From the NCBI RefSeq assembly GCF_029867415.1, contig NW_026705580.1:27501-91500 (forward strand): a DNA stretch of 64,000 nucleotides, read 5' to 3'. Both the position numbers and the translations under genes were made by a program. The notes below the pieces were generated by a model. It searched no databases. It worked only from the letters and a program-made list of their open reading frames with translations, and was not told where the DNA came from. The DNA is from Vicia villosa. Its lineage: Eukaryota > Streptophyta > Magnoliopsida > Fabales > Fabaceae. Below are positions 11,719 through 22,930 of this stretch, piece after piece; within the stretch, counting starts at the first letter, position 1; every line of letters begins with the position of its first letter.

Positions 11719-13789
11719 TCATTCTGGGCATAAATCCATACTGATATTCTTCAGAATGAACTTAAACCTATCTTCCGCAAGGGGTTTTGTAAAGATATCA
11801 GCCCATTGATGGTCTGTATCCACAAAGTTTAAAGATATAACACCCTTCTGAACATAGTCCCTTACGAAATGATGTTTAGTCTCAATATGTTTAACTTTTG
11901 AATGTAAAATAGGATTCTTAGATAAACATATAGCAGAAGTATTATCACAGAAAATAGGAATGTTACTCTCATATATCTGATAATCTTCCAGCTGACTTCT
12001 CATCCAGAGCATTTGTGTGCTACAACCAGCAGCAGCAACATATTCTGCTTCTATTGTTGAGAGGGCAATAGTAGCTTGCTTCTTGCTGTACCATGAGATC
12101 AGATGACTTCCAAGAAATTGACAACTTCCAGAAGTGCTCTTTCTTTCTATTCTATCTCCAGCATAGTCAGCATCACAGAATCCTACTAAGTTGTAATCTT
12201 TAGATCTTCTGTAAACTAAACCAACATTAGTAGTACCTTTCAGATACCTTAGAATTCTCTTAACCGCTGTTAAATGAGATTCTCTTGGATCTGATTGGAA
12301 TCGAGCACACAAACAAACACTAAAGAGAATGTCAGGTCTAGAAGCAGTTAGATATAGAAGAGATCCAATCATACCTCTGTACAACTTCTGATCTACCTTC
12401 TTACTTACCTCATCCTTACCCAGTACACAAGTTGGATGCATAGGAGTTTTGGCTTCTTTGCTTTCAGAAAGATTAAACTTCTTCAGAAGTTCTTTCACAT
12501 ACTTCGTTTGATGAACATAGGTTCCATCGGAAGTTTGGTTGATTTGAATCCCAAGGAAATACTTGAGTTCTCCCATCATGCTCATTTCAAATTCAGCCTG
12601 CATAGACTCAGCAAACTCCTTTCCAAGTGTAGCATTAGATGTTCCAAATATAATATCATCAACATATATTTGACAAATTAAAATATCCTTTTTAAATGTT
12701 TTACAAAAGAGAGTAGTGTCCACTTTTCCTCTAGTGAAATCATTTTCCAGAAGGAAAGAACTCAAACGTTCATACCAAGCTCTGGGAGCTTATTTCAATC
12801 CGTATAATGATTTCTTTAATTTGAAAACATGATTTGGAGACATGGAGTCTTCAAAACCAGGAGGTTGGTGAACATAAACTTCTTCATCTATATAACCATT
12901 TAAGAAGGAACTCTTGACATCCATCTGATAAAGAGTGATGTTGTGTTGAGTGGCAAAAGAAATTAATAGACGAATAGATTCTAACCTGGCCACTGGTGCA
13001 AAGGTTTCTGTATAATCAATCCCTTCTTGCTAACTATACCCCTGAGCAACCAGTCTGGCTTTGTTTCTTACCACTTCACCTTTCTCACTTAGCTTGTTTC
13101 TGAAAACCCACTTAGTACCGATGATGTTAAATCCTTTTGGTCTAGGAACCAAGTCCCATACATCATTTCTTGTAAACTGATTTAGTTCTTCTTGCATGGC
13201 AATTATCCAGTCTGGATCTTCTAGAGCTTGATCAACAGAAGTTGGCTCGATCAAAGAAACAAGACCTAATTGACATTCTGCATTGTTCTTAAGGAATGCC
13301 CTTGTTCTGATGGGATCATCTTTCTTTCCAAGGATCACATCTTCTGAATGAGCTGAGGCAAGTCTAGGTGATCTTCTGATAGTTGGTTCTTCAGAAATCC
13401 TAAGATTCTCTAAAGATGCAGCAACTTGATCTTCTGATCCATTGCTTCTGAGACTGCCAGCTTCTGCAGCTTTGCTTCTTGATTCTTCAACTTCTGATAT
13501 ATCAATATCAAAATCTGCAAAATTCTCAAACTGCTTTGGTTTTTCAAGACCAAGCTTATCATCAAACCTGATATTGATTGATTCTTCTACAATCAATGTT
13601 TCAGTATTGTATACTCTGTAGCCTTTAGAGCGTTCAGAATATCCAAGAAGGAAACATTTTTGTGCTTTGGAATCAAACTTACCAAGATGATCTTTAGTAT
13701 TCAGAATAAAACATACACACCCAAAAGGATGGAAATATGAAATTTTGGGCTTTCTGTTCTTCCACAATTCATAAGGAGTCTTATTTAGA
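11719..13789 (-). pseudogene. Copia pol 3' part: integrase C-end, RT and RNase H (broken)
   Basis: All in one minus-strand frame. 13789 to about 13600 is the integrase C-terminal segment (TPYELW, GYSERSKGYRVYN). RVT_2 reverse transcriptase begins near 13230 (ALEDPDWIIAMQEEL) and carries the catalytic YVDD at 12655-12666. RNase H follows (CDADYAGD, STIEAEYVAAA, IETKHHFVRD) and ends in the stop at 11719. Two nonsense codons interrupt it: TAG at 13030-13032 after AQGYS and TAA at 12790-12792 after SLYGLK. Both sit where Gln is expected, so each fits one C-to-T change. RT polymerises cDNA and RNase H removes template RNA; this copy cannot make a complete enzyme. Confidence 0.9.
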
Positions 13790-13793
13790 ATAG
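13789..13793. repeat. Target-site duplication of the Ogre-like insertion, left copy
   Basis: AATAG lies immediately before the LTR start at 13794 and is repeated at 34542-34546. Removing the array plus one copy restores the copia integrase reading frame across the junction, which confirms the insertion. Confidence 0.92.
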
Positions 13794-13856
13794 TGCCATA
13801 CCCCAAAATTTGACTTCATAAAATTACAAATGTCATTTTATTTCGATTAAGTGACA

Positions 13857-13921
13857 TGGCACCATTGGTAAGACTTTGAGGGTAGGAGGTACAAGAGCGA
13901 GAGGTTCCGGGTTCGAATCTC
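13857..13921 (+). other. tRNA-like module in LTR 1
   Basis: TGGCACCATTGG (13857-13868) resembles a pol III A box, and GGTTCGAATCTC (13910-13921) is nearly a canonical B box; the spacing is tRNA-like. The T-arm stem does not pair well, so this is a tRNA- or SINE-derived remnant, not a tRNA gene. It is unchanged in LTR 2 (22488-22552) and LTR 3 (31119-31183), near the start of U3. Confidence 0.5.
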
Positions 13922-14291
13922 ACTTCTAACATTTTTCCTTTTATTTTCTTATTGAATTTATTTCTAACTTTATTTTACTTTTTATTTAAAAATATGTTTT
14001 TTTTAATCATTTATTTTTTATTTTCGTATTATTTAATTAAGGATTTTAGAAAACCTTTATTTTTTTACTTTTCTCAATTTTTTATGCACTTTTAATCCAA
14101 AAATCACAAAAAATTTATATAAGGTAGTTTTTTATTTAAACTTTGCCAACAAGTTAAATTCATGAGATTATTTTGATCTGGTTCTTCTAATTTTAGCAAG
14201 AATAGATCAAGTTAATCTTTGATTTCAATCTTGTTTTAACTTTGATTTTAAATTAATTTTATTCCATTTATATTTAACCTAATTCTTAAGT

Positions 14292-14299
14292 TATAAATA
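14292..14299 (+). promoter_or_regulatory. TATA box of Ogre-like LTR 1
   Basis: TATAAATA is followed by AGGGAACAATC and a pyrimidine/CA-rich stretch. The same site sits at 22923-22930 and 31554-31561. It gives a U3 of about 0.5 kb and a transcript start near 14325. The middle LTR can drive the downstream unit in the same way. Confidence 0.65.
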
Positions 14300-17293
14300 G
14301 GGAACAATCTCTCACTCTCAACGGAGGAAGGAACCCTTATTTTTCTTTTCCGTACATACTCTTCCACTCTCTCTCGCGATATTTCTAAAACGTTCTTTTA
14401 CTACCACCAATCCATATCAACATTGAAGCACAAATCTTACAAACCTTCCACCATTTATATCATCACATCTTCTCACATAAACCAAACACAACAAAGCCCA
14501 AACAAAAGATAAGCATAATCATTGTTTCAAGCACCTGGTGTGCAGGAATATATCATGAACAAATTAACATCTCACCTCACAATCAAATTTGTACAATTTT
14601 TTTTTTTGTTTTGTTTTGCAGATAATGTAGAGAAGTAAAAGAAAATTGCTATCAGAATCGGAGCAATGTGGAGATGGATCCGACATGCCAACAACCACAG
14701 GACCAAACCGCTCGCCTTCACGTCGTCAATCAATTACGAGCACTGAGCCATCTCTGTTGTGAAACCATGCGCAGTTCCTCCGCCGTGAATCCCACCACCG
14801 CAGCCACCTCAACGACGACGCACCGCTAGCCGCGGACCATTCCGCTTCCACCGCATCCAATCCTCCATCTTTGCAAGATCTGTAAGTTTTATTACTATGC
14901 TTATCTATTGTTTGAATGCTTGTGAGTGTGATTGTGTTTATTTGCATCACTGAAGGAGGACATTAATTTGGTTTGATTTTGTTTTACTGGGAATTTTTGA
15001 GAAAGTGGAAGTTTGAGATAAGAGAGAAGAGGAGACCGTGTGTTTGGTTCCCTTTGTTTCAATGTTGTCATTGTCATTTATTTTATTTTTTATTTTTAAT
15101 AAAACCATTGCCATGTGTCACTCATTGAATGGATACATAATTCATTTGAAAGGTCAAAAGGAGAAGACATTCCTTAATAACTGCTGATTCATACCGTGAA
15201 TAAGGGGTTGAATCCCATTTGTTGTTTGCATTTTTATCATATATATTGTTTCTAATACTTATCTTTATTTTTTCATGTTCACGTTATCTCTTTTACCAAA
15301 TATTCATGAACCTTATGTTACAACTTCTATAGTATAGTTTTGGTACTTATTTTTATTTACTAACTAGTATATATACATCATTGATCATCCAAGTATCTTA
15401 CTAACATATGACTTTATAATTTAATACTATGAAAGTCATGATCATGTTTTATATTGTTTTTTTTAATTTGTAAATAATCATGAAGTAGTTTGTAGGCATT
15501 TACATGGATGGGTCATAACAGGTTGTGTTTTTTTAAATTTAATTTTCTATCTTTTTTTATTTATTCATTTTGTTTCTAGTAATTGTTTTTCGATCTCTTA
15601 TTAATTTGAAATATTTAGATTAATTGGATTTTCCTCTTCTATAAGAAATACAATAACAATATACTAGATTAATTAGATTTTTTATTTATATAACAAAAAA
15701 ATCAAAAATATTTGTTTTAATATTTCTCTTTTAGAATTTACTATGACTATTTTAAATTTTTCTTTTAATCAATAATTATTTATATTTCATCATTTCTTCT
15801 CCTTCTACATATATCTGTGCCTACCACTTTCTTGTTTTTGCGAGGTACTACCATCGCGAGCATGAAATTGTTTTGCAGAATTCATAGCTTGTGCATGCTT
15901 CAGAGTTCCTCTAACTACGAACCACATCAGATCAAAGCTAAGTTCCGGTTCTATTTCTTTTTATATTTATTTCTGCCCTTTAATTAAATTTAATTATTCT
16001 GCCTTTTAATTCCAATCATTTAATTTTTATCCTTTTGATCAATGAGCTGTCCATACACTCACGCCTTGTTGTTTCTTCTTTCAATTCTCAATGGTCAGAG
16101 TCAATGCTTCAGGCAAACCTTTGCCCACCAACCCTGGCAAGGCAAACGCCAAGCTAAGTACACTTTATTCATTTACTTTTAATTTCTTTATTCTTTTGTT
16201 TTTAGAGTTAATAAAGTTTGCCTCCGAACCTGATAACGCACTCACCCTCTTTTGTTTGCCATTTTTCCCACCTTTTCAGGGTTTGTCGAATGCCAAAGCT
16301 ACGTCATTGGTATCCCTAAACTCTAATCTTTTATTCTTTCTGTTTAATTATTACTTATGTCAAACCCTATTAAGGGATTCGCTGGTTTCATTATTGTCCC
16401 CTCCCCCATATTATTGTTTCTTGCCTTATATTATCTACGTGGTTAGTAAAATAGGGAGTGACAACTATTAAATTGAATTAGCCTCATTAATTTACAAGAT
16501 AATATAATTGAATATAATCACGTGATTGGTGCACACACGCACGCTTTTGGGTAACCCTCTCTGTTGCCTGTTGCCTGTTGCCTTTGTGTTTTTGCAGAAT
16601 AAGCCACGTCCCTCGAATACGAGGATACCTCAGCCATGTTGCCTCGATAAATAAAGGTCATACGACCCTAAATGATGCTGCCTTCGATACACAATTATGA
16701 CCTCGACCCTCAGAAGTTGCCTACGGAAAAAGGCTGAGGTATCTTCTGGCTGCCTACGAATAAGGCTTATTCTGATCCTTACCTTAGACTACCTGCCCTC
16801 CTATGGCATGGGACAGTCTTATGGCAAAGGATGTTTCGATGACCCTTCTACCTCCAAACGAAAGGCTTCCTGCCCCTTATGGCAAGGATAGACCCTTTCA
16901 TTCTGAAAGGCTAAAAAGAGACCTATTATCTGAGTTTAAGGTAATTGCCCCTAATTGCCTTGCAATGCTCAAACTTTCATCATATTCTTTCTCATAATTT
17001 TTCAAAAGGGCAATGCTCATTTACGAGCTAAAGTCCCTATCTCTTTCATCTACATTTTCTGAACAAACGAGCAAGCAAAGCAATTAAGAGCCCATGGAAA
17101 ACCATGGATGCAAAGGGTACCTTACACCTTCCCTTTGCATAAATTACCCCCCGAACTCAGATTTCTTTAAAAGGTTTTTTTCTGTTTCTTTTAGCCTTTC
17201 CGATTTAGTTTGGATAAAATAAAAGTCGGTGGCGACTCATGCTTAACCGCGACATTTCGATCGATAAAAAGTCAGTTCACCGTATTACAAAAC

Positions 17294-17311
17294 TGGCGAC
17301 TCTGCTGGGGA
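17294..17311 (+). other. Primer-binding site, unit 1 (tRNA-Arg type)
   Basis: TGGCGACTCTGCTGGGGA begins four bases after the LTR end. It differs from the usual iMet site and resembles the tRNA-Arg site described for Ogre elements. It fixes the plus orientation. Confidence 0.8.
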
Positions 17312-18514
17312 TGCTTTCGAATAAAAGAGGGGTTACCTTAAAGTTTAGGATCACTTCAATAATTGTTTGTTTGTTTGTTTTATTTTTCAAGGTTGTTTTG
17401 GGTATCGAATGGAAGATGAATCCTACACCCGGATTCGAGTGCACCTTAAGATAGGAGCGGCATAGTCATGGAGACCCCCCTTGTGCATGCTTGGGGTAGG
17501 TCAAAATGAAGTTCGCACTTGAGTTAGGCCTCCACTGGTTATTGTGTACCTCTTTTGCATGAGAGAGGTTTATGCATGTATCTTTGGGTGCGTCGGAGCT
17601 CAAGGACCTTTAGTCACCTCTAACCCATCTTGGCCTTTAGGAACGTAGTGGGGGGACTACTCTTGATGCATGTTAAGGGCATAGTCGCTACCCGATACTA
17701 CAACTCAGATAGGTTCTCTCTCAAAGTATCATTGCGTGGTATGCATGTACCATGTTCGAGGGTGCTTTAGAGGGGCTAACAATTCTGAGTAACTTGGTAG
17801 AACCCGTCGCTGATATCATCCTTATCCTTAGAAGTACCTTTGGGGAAGGGTAGTCACCTGGTCATACTTCATGCAAGCCTTTAAACTTAAGGACTCTTGT
17901 GTGACTTGCTTGTTATCTAACCTTTTTGTTTCATCGCAAGATTTGCTTGTAGGACATCTCGTCCTCATTATCTTATGCTCTAACCTTTATTTCCTTGCAG
18001 GGTCCTCCTGTAGAACATCTCGTCCTTATGACCTTATGCTTTAATTAATGCATTGCATCTGCATGGCATCATGACATCATAAGCATAACATGATTTAACT
18101 AATCCTTTCAAGGATCTTAGGGATTTAGGGCGCACAATTTCAGGTACCTCTATCAAGGGTTGATCTCCCAATCAAGGGACAAGAGGATTTATTTTCCTCT
18201 AGCCACATACCTTCCGATTCAAAGGTTTAGCACCTAACAAGGGGCAAGAGGATTTACTTTCCTCTGGCCATGTATCTTCAAATTCCGAAGTATCCCGAAT
18301 CAGAGGCGATGACCCACTCGATATGGTGAGCTCGATTCTCAAAGAAGGACGTTCAAAGACGAAAGTCAGAAATCTTCAGACGAAGACGCAACCAACCTAA
18401 ATTTCCTATAGATCCTTGAAAAGATTGCATTTGCATTCATAACATCACATAGAACTAACTTTTCCTTTCAGGTCGACCAACTGGTCAGACAGATACCATC
18501 AACAAATCAATCTC

Positions 18515-19060
18515 TATCAGATGAACATTCTGGAAGCTTGACCTCCAGACTTCTGTAACGTTCCGATCAAATATACATTCCGGAAGCTCGAACCCCGGAC
18601 ATTCTGAAAGTTCCAATCAGATGAACATTCTGGAAGCTTGACCCCCAGACTTCTGAAACATTCCGATCAGATATACATTCCGAAAGCTCAAACCCCGGAC
18701 ATTCTGAAAGTTCCAATCAGATGAACATTCTGGAAGCTTGACCCCCAGACTTCTGAAAAATTCCGATCAGATATACATTCCGGAAGCTCGAACCCCGGAC
18801 ATTCTGAAAGTTCTAATCAGATGAACATTCTGGAAGCTTGACCCCCAGACTTCTGAAACATTCCGATCAGATATACATTCCGGAAGCTCGAACCCCAGAC
18901 ATTCTGAAAGTTCCAATCAGATGAACATTCTGGAAGCTTGACCCCCAGACTTCTGAAACATTCCGATCAGATATACATTCTGGAAGCTCGAACCTCGGAC
19001 GTTCTGAAACATTCTTATCAGATACACATTCCGGAAGCTCGAACCCCGGATACTCTGAAT
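18515..19060 (+). repeat. 100-bp tandem array, unit 1
   Basis: Five exact-period copies (marks GAACATTCTGG at 18523, 18623, 18723, 18823 and 18923) plus a partial sixth. Each 100-bp unit is itself two related 50-bp halves (ACATTCCGGAAGCTCGAACC and ACATTCTGGAAGCTTGACC). The corresponding array in unit 2 is at about 27146-27691 with only a few substitutions. Confidence 0.85.
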
Positions 19061-21647
19061 TTCTACACCAATTCCACAACAACGACGCAAGCCAGATGCA
19101 CCTAAGCGTCGTTGGCTCACGCATTACAACATCTATTGAAGATCAAATTGATTACTCTGAGGGATGCTCCTAAGAATTCTAACACCTCCACCCCTGGATA
19201 TAAATTCAATGAGAGATGCACGTACCATTCCAACATTCCTGGACATTACACAAACAATTCCTGGACATTACAAAAAACAATTGCTGGACATTAAAGAATA
19301 AGATTCAAGATCTGATGAATGACGGAGAAATCAAATTCGACCCTCCTGAAACACCTGTGGTGATCACCGCTCTTATGCCTAGCCATGACAAGACTGATTG
19401 AGGTCTAGACGGACGAACTTTTGGATCATTAGATCTACTTTCATTTGCATATTTCTCTTCTGTTTGTTTAAACATTTGAATCATGATAGACATTATCTGT
19501 TTTAATAATCATCATCAGTGCATTGCATATGTTTGTCTTGAATAAATTATTTCGCTATCACTCATTTTAAATTATGTCTTTACCTTGCATATGTTTTTGT
19601 GATATTCAACTCCTGCTAAGGTGTAAGCCTCTTGAGGGAGGATGACGAAAATGATACCGCAACCTCATACAGTATGCTTTTGAGTGGACTATGCTGACGA
19701 TGTACAGGCATTGTTTCAAATCCTAAACAGTGGAGATATAAGGATGTTAATCCCTCGTCAACCCCTTTGAGCCTAAGAAGTAGAAGTTTCTTTCTTGTAC
19801 TAATTAAAACCCTTTATCATAACCTGGGGCAGGGTAGTTCTCAGTTAATTGGGTTGTGCATTCTATTTTAAGAGAATCATTTAGTACACCTTTCAACAAA
19901 GGTTTCAATCACAAACGTTCAACCGCACACATCAAAGAAGTGTTGGAAATGTCAATCAAAAGACAATGAAGGTTCATCAATCATCAAACAAGGCAGTCAA
20001 AATCTTTCAAAAAGAAAAAAATGAAAAAACATATATACAAAGAAAAGCCTGCTAAGTCAAAAAATCAAAAGATGACTTAGGCAAAAATCAAGGCATCCCG
20101 CTGACTGTAAGCTCAAAATAGACAGTTCAGGCAAAAGTTAGGGATATCAAAAAGATGGAAAAAAAAAAGAAGTCAATAAATTCTTGAACAACTCAAAGTT
20201 GTGACTACCAAAAGGAAGAAGTGACTGCCATCTCAAAAGTTCTCTCTGCTTGTGAACCATCATCATTATCAAAGGTGCAAATCCAAAAGTCTCTTGGAAC
20301 CTGAATGCATAAGTCGAATCAACTGAGCTTAGGATTGAAGATCATCACGAAGAGGGGTGGGTACAATCAAATTTTGAGCCTTTATCCTTTGTTTCTTAAA
20401 CCGTGAACCAAGCCACGTTACAACCCTTGAAAGTCCTAATTGAAGCATGGTTAGTTCGAAAGCATACTGTCACCAAAAAGGTATCCCGACTCCTTAAGGT
20501 TTACTACAAATGTTAAGTTGATATCCTGTGTTTTACAAACATCATGTTTTTATGAATATCATGATTTTACATCTCCAGTTTTAATGTTTTTCAAAAAACT
20601 CAAGACAGACGTATGCATTGCATCTCATGAATTCATTATTAAACATATTCTGCTACATAATTTCAAATGTTAGCATCAGAATAAATTTGCACAAGGTATG
20701 ACTAATGACTGAAAGTTATCCCGACAAACAAAATTACTCCAAGAAGCCATGTCTCTTACGTATACAAGGGGCATAACATGTTTTGTCCAATCAATCTGGG
20801 GCAATCAAGTCAAGATTTCGAGAATCTCTCATGGATGCCCGAACAATCAGGGGCATGCATCCAAGTATATCTAAAGCTACTCCCCAATCAACGTGAGACA
20901 TTGTCATGAGCCTATGATTACTGGGGGCATATAGCCCATAGTGCACATCTCATAAAGTCCTCACGAGGCGAATCTTTCCAAAAGTTCCTACTAACTGGGG
21001 AAAATCTATGCAAGTCCAGTTCAACATCTTGATCAATACTCAGTGGCGTGTCCTGAATCGAGTAGTAAGCTACTATGATACTGGGGGCAACTTTCAAGAC
21101 ATCCACATCTCCCCACAGAGCCAGGTTCATAAGATCATATCCCCACAAAGTAATCATTAAGAAGATATCTTCAAAAGTTCTCGTCCCGACACAGATATGG
21201 ATCCCCAACAGAGTTTACATCTTCAACACTACTGGTTCTTCAAAACTTCGCTCTTCTCCAACATGGTTTATTAATATCTCTAAATCAGGGTACATCAAAC
21301 TACTGATCATCTCCAAGCAGAAACCATAAATCCCCAGCTGAGTATCTTCAAGATAAGATCAAACATCAAAATCACAATGACATGGAGATCCACCTTCTCA
21401 ATCAAGATGTGTCAAATAGCGCAAATCACAGTCATACGTCATAAATCATAAACATATTCATACAATTGCATACATGTTCATACATAATACATAAAGCATC
21501 GCGACAAGTGCGTACATAACATGCGAGGTTCTCAATTATTTTGAGAACCCCGTCACATAAATGCATTACATGCATCATGACATGGCATAAAAGACTAGCT
21601 TTACCTTTTTCAGGTTACTGCTACAGTCAAATAAACATTATCAAAAC

Positions 21648-22196
21648 CTTTCAGATCTAAGTCGATACCTTTGACGGTTCCTTAATGATCTACCTTTGGA
21701 GTTAAGTCGATACCTTGGACGGTTCCTTAACGATCCACCTTCAGAGTTAAGTCGATACCTTGGACGGTTCCTTAACAATCTATCTTCAGATCTAAGTCGA
21801 TACCTTTGACGGTTCCTTAATGATCTACCTTTGGAGTTAAGTCGATACCTTGGACGGTTCCTTAACGATCCACCTTCAGAGTTAAGTCGATACCTTGGAC
21901 GGTTCCTTAACAATCTACCTTTAGATCTAAGTCGATACCTTTGACGGTTCCTTAATGATCTACCTTTGGAGTTAAGTCGATACCTTGGACGGTTCCTTAA
22001 TGATCCACCTTCAGAGTTAAGTCGATACCTTGGACGGTTCCTTAACAATCTACCTTTAGATCTAAGTCGATACCTTGGACGGTTCCTTAGTGATCTACCT
22101 GGGGAGTTAAGTCGATACCTTGGACGGTTCCTTAATGATCCACCTTCAGAGTTAAGTCGATACCTTGGACGGTTCCTTAACGATCTACCTTCAGAT
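21648..22196. repeat. 45-bp tandem array with 135-bp higher order, unit 1
   Basis: Twelve 45-bp units, marked by GTCGATACCT at 21661, 21706, 21751 and so on to 22156. Units follow an A-B-C pattern, giving a 135-bp higher-order period over most of the array. Because 45 is a multiple of three, long frames stay open on both strands (minus 21641-22048, a 15-residue Arg-rich repeat; plus 21966-22214). I consider these frames a by-product, not genes. Confidence 0.85.
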
Positions 22197-22412
22197 CAAC
22201 TTTTCAAAATCTAAAAGCAGTTCCGTAACGATCAACATTCAAACGATTACTTCATACTCCCAACACTGGATGGCATCTTCAAGCCCATCTCCGACAAAAG
22301 CCCCTACTTCAGTTAGGGCAAATTTCTTGGTATTCTAGTGTTCAATCATCTTCCACCTTCAGACACCGACTGGCATACAAACCACTCTACATCTTCAGGT
22401 TTAAGATAATTG

Positions 22413-22424
22413 AACAGGGGCAGC
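22413..22424 (+). other. Purine-rich tract before LTR 2
   Basis: AACAGGGGCAGC abuts the TGTCATACCCC start of LTR 2 and is repeated at 31044-31055 before LTR 3. It is the expected plus-strand primer site, although interrupted by pyrimidines. Confidence 0.6.
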
Positions 22425-22487
22425 TGTCATACCCCAAAATTTGCCCTCATAAAATTACAAATGTCATTTTATTTCGATTAAGTGACA

Positions 22488-22552
22488 TGGCACCATTGGT
22501 AAGACTTTGAGGGTAGGAGGTACAAGAGCGAGAGGTTCCGGGTTCGAATCTC
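22488..22552 (+). other. tRNA-like module in LTR 2
   Basis: Same A-box-like and B-box-like pair as at 13857-13921, displaced by exactly 8631 bp. Confidence 0.5.
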
Positions 22553-22922
22553 ACTTCTAACATTTTTCCTTTTATTTTCTTATTGAATTTATTTCTAACT
22601 TTATTTTACTTTTTATTTAAAAATATGTTTTTTTTAATCATTTATTTTTTATTTTCGTACTATTTAATTAAGGATTTTAGAAAACCTTTATTTTTTTACT
22701 TTTCTCAATTTTTTATGCACTTTTAATCCAAAAATCACAAAAAATTTATATAAGGTAGTTTTTTATTTAAACTTTGCCAACAAGTTAAATTCATGAGATT
22801 ATTTTGATCTGGTTCTTCTAATTTTAGCAAGAATAGATCAAGTTAATCTTTGATTTCAATCTTGTTTTAACTTTGATTTTAAATTAATTTTATTCCATTT
22901 ATATTTAACCTAATTCTTAAGT

Positions 22923-22930
22923 TATAAATA
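22923..22930 (+). promoter_or_regulatory. TATA box of Ogre-like LTR 2
   Basis: TATAAATA at the position equivalent to 14292-14299. If active it would transcribe unit 2, ending in LTR 3. Confidence 0.6.

Larger units (their letters stand above)
13794..17289 (+). repeat. Ogre-like LTR 1 (5' LTR)
   Basis: A 3496-bp LTR that starts TGCCATACCCC (the other copies start TGTCATACCCC) and ends CACCGTATTACA. It contains a tRNA-like module (13857-13921) and a TATA box (14292-14299). By eye it differs from LTR 2 at about 15 positions and from LTR 3 slightly more. Short open frames inside (for example 16091-16471) are conserved in all copies only because the LTRs are near-identical; they match nothing I recognise. 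Confidence 0.93.
17290..22424 (+). mobile_element. Ogre-like interior, unit 1 (non-coding)
   Basis: 5135 bp from primer site to purine tract. It contains a 100-bp tandem array (18515-19060), repeated GGGGGCAT and CCCCA-rich phrases around 20750-21350, a 45-bp array (21648-22196) and the purine tract. No retrotransposon protein motif is visible on either strand. Small frames such as minus 20918-21208 recur in unit 2 only because the units are near-identical. Confidence 0.8.

Noticed and set aside
13857..13921. Functional tRNA gene
   Set aside because: Boxes A and B are present but acceptor and T-arm stems do not pair, and it is embedded in an LTR.
16091..16471. 126-residue frame repeated in all three Ogre-like LTRs
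   Set aside because: Lies wholly inside the LTR, shows no domain, and is conserved only because the LTRs are recent copies; LTR 3 carries an indel in it.
18515..19060. Regularly spaced repeats resembling a CRISPR array
   Set aside because: Eukaryotic retrotransposon interior; units are contiguous 50/100-bp tandem repeats without unique spacers.
18867..19124. Short minus-strand frames over the 100-bp array
   Set aside because: Low-complexity translation of the tandem repeat; no independent evidence of coding.
21641..22048. 135-residue Arg-rich repeat protein on the minus strand
   Set aside because: Direct product of a 45-bp tandem repeat whose length is a multiple of three; the opposite strand is equally open and no start context or domain supports it.
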